From Chaenocephalus aceratus (Eukaryota; Chordata; Actinopteri; Perciformes; Channichthyidae): a stretch of DNA of 64,000 bases. Position numbers and translations under genes: made by a program. The DNA is taken from assembly GCA_023974075.1 (NCBI GenBank), contig CM043801.1, forward strand, positions 27,817,736 through 27,881,735, read 5' to 3'. The notes under the pieces were generated by a model that made no database searches, was not told the DNA's origin, and saw only the letters and a program-made list of their open reading frames with translations. Positions 59,771 to 64,000 of the stretch are shown one piece after another; within the stretch, counting starts at the first letter, position 1, and every line of letters begins with the position of its first letter.

Positions 59771-62700
59771 GGTAAAACAATCTGATCAATGATGACATGT
59801 ATAGCCGCATGTCATCATTTCAGCGCTGGTTGTCTTGGTGGTGCCCAGCAAACAATGTGGGCTTCGTAAATAATTGGACAGCCTTCTGGGGAAAACCTGG
59901 TCTGATTAAGAGAGACGGCATTCATCCTACTTTGGAAAGTGCAGATCTCATTTCGGCAAACATTTCAGGGCTTTGTGGACGTAATCCATGACAAACTGGA
60001 GTTGAGACCAGGAGGCGGAGTCGCAGTCTTACACGCTTCTCTGCGCTCTCTCCTAGGCAGTCATCCATAGGAATTCCGAACCCAATAAAATACCCAATAT
60101 TAGCGGTGTGTGTGTCTGTCCAAGGACAATTTAAGGTAAAACCTAATAGAGGTGTCATACATAATAACTTAATAAAAGTAAATGTAACAACTACTACAGT
60201 GCAACAAAACAGGAAGATTAAATGTGGTCTCTTAAACATAAGATCTCTAGCATCTAAAGCAATATTGGTAAATGATTTAATATCAGATTATAATATTGAT
60301 ATATGCTGTCTCACTGAAACTTGGTTGAGACATGAAGACTATGTCAGCATAAATGAGGCCACTCCACCCAGCCATTTCAACACTCATATTGCTCGAGGCA
60401 CGGGCCGAGGAGGTGGAGTTGCAGCAATCTTTGACTCAAGTTTACTTATCAATACTAAACCAAAATTAAATTATACCTCCTTTGAAAGCCTCGTTTTTAG
60501 TCTTACGCATCCGACCTGGAAAACTTTGCCGTCAATCTGATTTGTTACAGTGTATCGTGCACCAGGTCCTTATTCAGAATTCTTATCAGAATTCTCTGAG
60601 TTTTTATCAACTTTGGTTCTTAAAACAGATAAAGTAATTATCGTAGGTGACTTTAATATTCATGTTGACGATGATAAAAATAGCCTTACTGTTGAATTTA
60701 ACTCTATATTAGATTATGTTGGTTTCTGTCAGAGTGTAAATAAACCAAGCCACTGCTATAATCACTCTCTCGACCTTGTTCTGACTTATGGTATTGAAAT
60801 TGAGCAACTATTAGTCGAACCGCATAATCCTGCTTTATCCGACCATTTCTTAGTAACTTTTGAAGTACTGTTACTAGACTACAAAGCATTAGTCAAAAGC
60901 TCTTGCAGCAGAAACCTATCTGTTAGTGCTATAGCCACATTTAAGGAAGAGATTCCACCAATACTTAACTCGATAGCATGTCTGCATGTAGGGGAGGAAA
61001 CTTATACAAAATGTACACCACCCCAAATTGATCATGTTGTTGATAGTGCTATAGATGCGCTGCGAATAAAATTAGACTCTGTTGCTCCTTTGAAAAAGAA
61101 GAAAATAAAACAACATAGATTAGCTCCATGGCATAATGCCGAAACCCGCAAAAATAAAGCAAAAGTCTAGACAACTTGAAAGGATATGGCGTTCCACTAA
61201 ACTTGAAGAATCTCGTTTAATTTGGCATATTACTCTCAATGAATATAGGAAAGCACTGCGTAAAGCGAGAGCAGCCGAAAAGCAGAATTAACTCTTCATT
61301 AATAGATGAGAATGAGAATAATGCAAGATTTCTTTTCAGCACTGCATGTAGCCAGGCTGACAGAGAGCCACAGCTCGATTGAGCCTTCTATTCCCATAGC
61401 ACTCAGTAGTAATGATTTTATGTGCTTTTTTAACGATAAAATTGTTACTCTCAGAAACAAAATCAATGACCTCTTGCCTTTGACCAGTATAGTGTTATCA
61501 ACAGCTCCCGGAAACTTAAGTTCTAATATTACACTAGATAGTAAACTAGAATGCTTTTCAGCCATAAACCTTGAACAATTACATTCAATGATTCTCTCTT
61601 CTAAACCATCAACGTGCATGTTAGACCCAATTCCAACTAAGCTGTTGAAGGAAGTTTTTCCATTAATTAGCAGTTCTTTATTAAATATTATGAATATGTA
61701 TTTATTATCAGGCTATGTTCCACAATCATTCAAAGTAGCAGTGATAAAACCGCTTCTTAAAAAGCACAACCTCGATCCAGAGGTTTTAGCCAACTATAGA
61801 CCTATTTCTAATCTTCCGTTCCTCTCAAAAATTCTTGAGAAAGCGGTCGCAAAACAGCTGTGTGATTACTTAAAAAACAATGATTTATTTGAAGATTGTC
61901 AGTCTGGCTTTAGAACACATCATAGCACAGAGACAGCTCTGGTTAAAGTCACAAATGACATTCTAATAGCCTCAGACAAGGGACTTGTCTCTATTCTTGT
62001 TTTGCTCGATCTCAGTGCTGCATTTGATACTATCGACCATGATATCCTATTGCAAAGACTAGAGCACTTAGTTGGCATACAGGGAACTGCTTTAGGCTGG
62101 TTTAGGTCCTATCTATCTGAACGCTCTCAGTTTGTACGTGTTAACGATGAATCTTCCACGCAAACCAAAGTTAGCCATGGAGTGCCACAGGGCTCAGTGC
62201 TCAGACCTATTTTGTTCACATTATATATGCTTCCGTTAGGCAATATTATAAGGAATCATTCTGTAAACTTTCATTGTTATGCGGATGATACTCAACTATA
62301 TTTATCAATCAAGCCTGATGAAATTAATCATCTAAATACAATTCAAGACTGCATTAAGGACTTAAAAACGAAATGACCTCAAACTTTTTGATGTTAAACA
62401 CGACCAAAACTGAAGTTATTGTACTTGGCCCGAAGAATCTACGAAACAAATTATCTAAAGATATACTAACTATGGATGGCATTAATTTGGCCTCCAGTGA
62501 GACTGTAAGGACTATTGGTGTTATATTTGATCAGGATTTATCCTTTAACGCCCACATAAAATCAATTTCAAGGACCGCCTACTTCCATCTACGTAACATT
62601 GCAAAAATCAGGAATATCTTGCCTCAAAACGATGCAGAGAAACTAGTCCATGCATTTGTTACTTCTAGGCTGGATTATTGTAACTCTTTATTATCAGGGA

Positions 62701-63720
62701 GTACCAAGAAGTCAGTCAAGTCGCTTCAGTTGATTCAAAATGCTGCAGCTCGTGTACTAACCAGAGTTAGGAAAAGGGACCACATTACTCCTGTTCTGGC
62801 TGCCTTACACTGGCTCCCTATAGAACACAGGATAGAATTTAAAATTCTTCTTCTCGCCAACAAAGCCCTTAATGGGCAGGCGCCATCTTACCTTAAATAA
62901 CTCATTATACCCTACTGTCCTACTAGGGCATTGCGTTCCAAGAATGCAGGGTTGTTGGTTGTTCCTAGAGTCTCTGAAGTACAATGGGAGCCAGCGCCTT
63001 TTCTTATCAAGCTCCACATTTGTGGAATCAGCTTCCAGTTTGTGTTCGGGGGGCAGACACCCTATCCGTTTTTAAGAGTGCGCTTAAGACCTTCCTTTTT
63101 GATAAAGCTTATAGTTAGGGCTGATTAGATTCAGCCCCTAGTTTTGCTGATATAGGCTTAGTTTGTCGGGGGACATCTTACTTCTTCCTTCTCTCTGTCT
63201 ATACCTGTGTACTCTCATGTTCCGATTAACCCAGCTTCCCCAAATTTCTTTCTTTTTGGTGTCTATATACGCCGGGATCCGGAGTCATGGATGATCCTGC
63301 GGTCCTGTGTCCTGGATCGTGAGCCCTGGATCTTGAGTCGTGGCTGTGGTCCTGGATCATCGGTCCTGGATGGATATCCTCGTGGATTCATCTTCCTATT
63401 ATACACACGTGCATTTCCAAACATTTGGACTACCTATGTTGCAAATGTATTATCTTTTCAATGTACACACGGCATCTATTGCACGTCGGTCCGTCCTGGG
63501 AGAGGGATCCCTCCTCTGTTGCTCTCCCTGAGGTTTCTCCCATTTTCCCCTTTAAACTGTGGGTTTTCTCCGGAAGTTTTTCCTTGTACGATGTGAGGGT
63601 CTAAGGACAGAGGGTGTCGTATTGTCATACTGATATTCTGTACACACTGTAAAGACCACTGAGACAAAAGTAACATTTGTGATATTGGGCTATATAAATA
63701 AACATTGATTGATTGATTGA
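59770..63720 (+). mobile_element. L2-clade LINE with esterase-type ORF1 remnant, damaged
   Basis: Plus strand. ORF1 remnant near 59800-59990 has NNVGFVNNWTAFWGKPGLIK then RDGIHPT, as in SGNH-esterase ORF1 proteins of L2/CR1 LINEs. ORF2: endonuclease (LNIRSLASKA, LTETWLRHED, GRGGGVA, then VYRAPGPYSE, VGDFNIHVDD, ALSDHFLVTF) and reverse transcriptase ([92 protein letters not shown]). Breaks near 60540, 61170-61300 and 62376 disrupt it. The 3' end is GATATTGGGCTATATAAATA with a TTGATTGATTGA tail ending about 63720. Confidence 0.92.
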
Positions 63721-64000
63721 ATGTCTCATTTTTACACAGAGAAGAGCCAAATTGTATACCCCTGACATCAAATATGAATGGTTTGCTTTTGCGTTTTGCA
63801 TTTTTTAGGAAAGAAAATTACACTCAAGTGCCTATCCTGTGTCTCAGCCTCAAGAATAATACATGATTTGTTGTATTGGGTGACATTCCTCTTTTTAACA
63901 ATGAATTGTCTTGCAGCAGTGACAAGGATAAGGAAAACATGAAAACTACTGAGTCAAAAATATATGAGGGAGAAGACTAACACTGATCTTGCTTGGAGCA
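63721..64000. other. Right edge, no gene seen
   Basis: Short AT-rich flank after the LINE tail. Nothing supported. Confidence 0.4.

Noticed and set aside
63207..63596. Plus-strand open frame of 129 codons
   Set aside because: Falls in the 3' UTR of the L2 LINE and shows no domain.

Overview
The window is eukaryotic and almost certainly teleost fish, probably a percomorph. It has GT-AG introns, finTRIM-like genes, fish L2 LINEs with TTGATTGA or TGTAA tails, TTAA-flanked MITEs and hAT elements with 8-bp target duplications. Genes were assembled by eye from splice sites, reading phase and protein similarity. No alignment or expression data were available. The pairing of THEM6 and EEF1D recalls human 8q24.3, where both lie.

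Layout. 1-1212: last four exons of a left copy of a ubiquitin-pathway gene whose 5' part lies outside the window. 1213-15800: a repeat-built spacer, with an inverted repeat invaded by a hAT element (itself invaded by a second hAT), a minus-strand L2 LINE, and a Harbinger-like element carrying another hAT insertion. 15805-25088: a full-length paralogue of the left gene, about 25 exons and about 1,095 codons. It joins a SAM domain, two ubiquitin-like segments, a VWA domain, an E2 ubiquitin-conjugating domain and a C-terminal U-box in one polypeptide. Its reading frame has two or three local breaks. 28506-29204 and 31303-32440: tandem THEM6-like genes. 35528-39387 and 40861-44989: tandem TRIM genes; the second has a PRY-SPRY domain, while the first has lost it and gained a short basic tail. 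47031-58526, minus strand: eef1d, with a short form, a long form with an extra N-terminal exon, and a probable 5'TOP first exon. One eef1d intron holds a hAT inside a hAT with a LINE inside that. 59770-63720: a damaged L2-clade LINE with a remnant of its ORF1 esterase.

The most striking object is the SAM/UBL/VWA/E2/U-box protein, which puts conjugating enzyme and ligase on one chain, is tandemly duplicated, and lies near two RING-type TRIM ligases. A joint immune ubiquitin role is inference only. No rRNA, tRNA or CRISPR array was seen.
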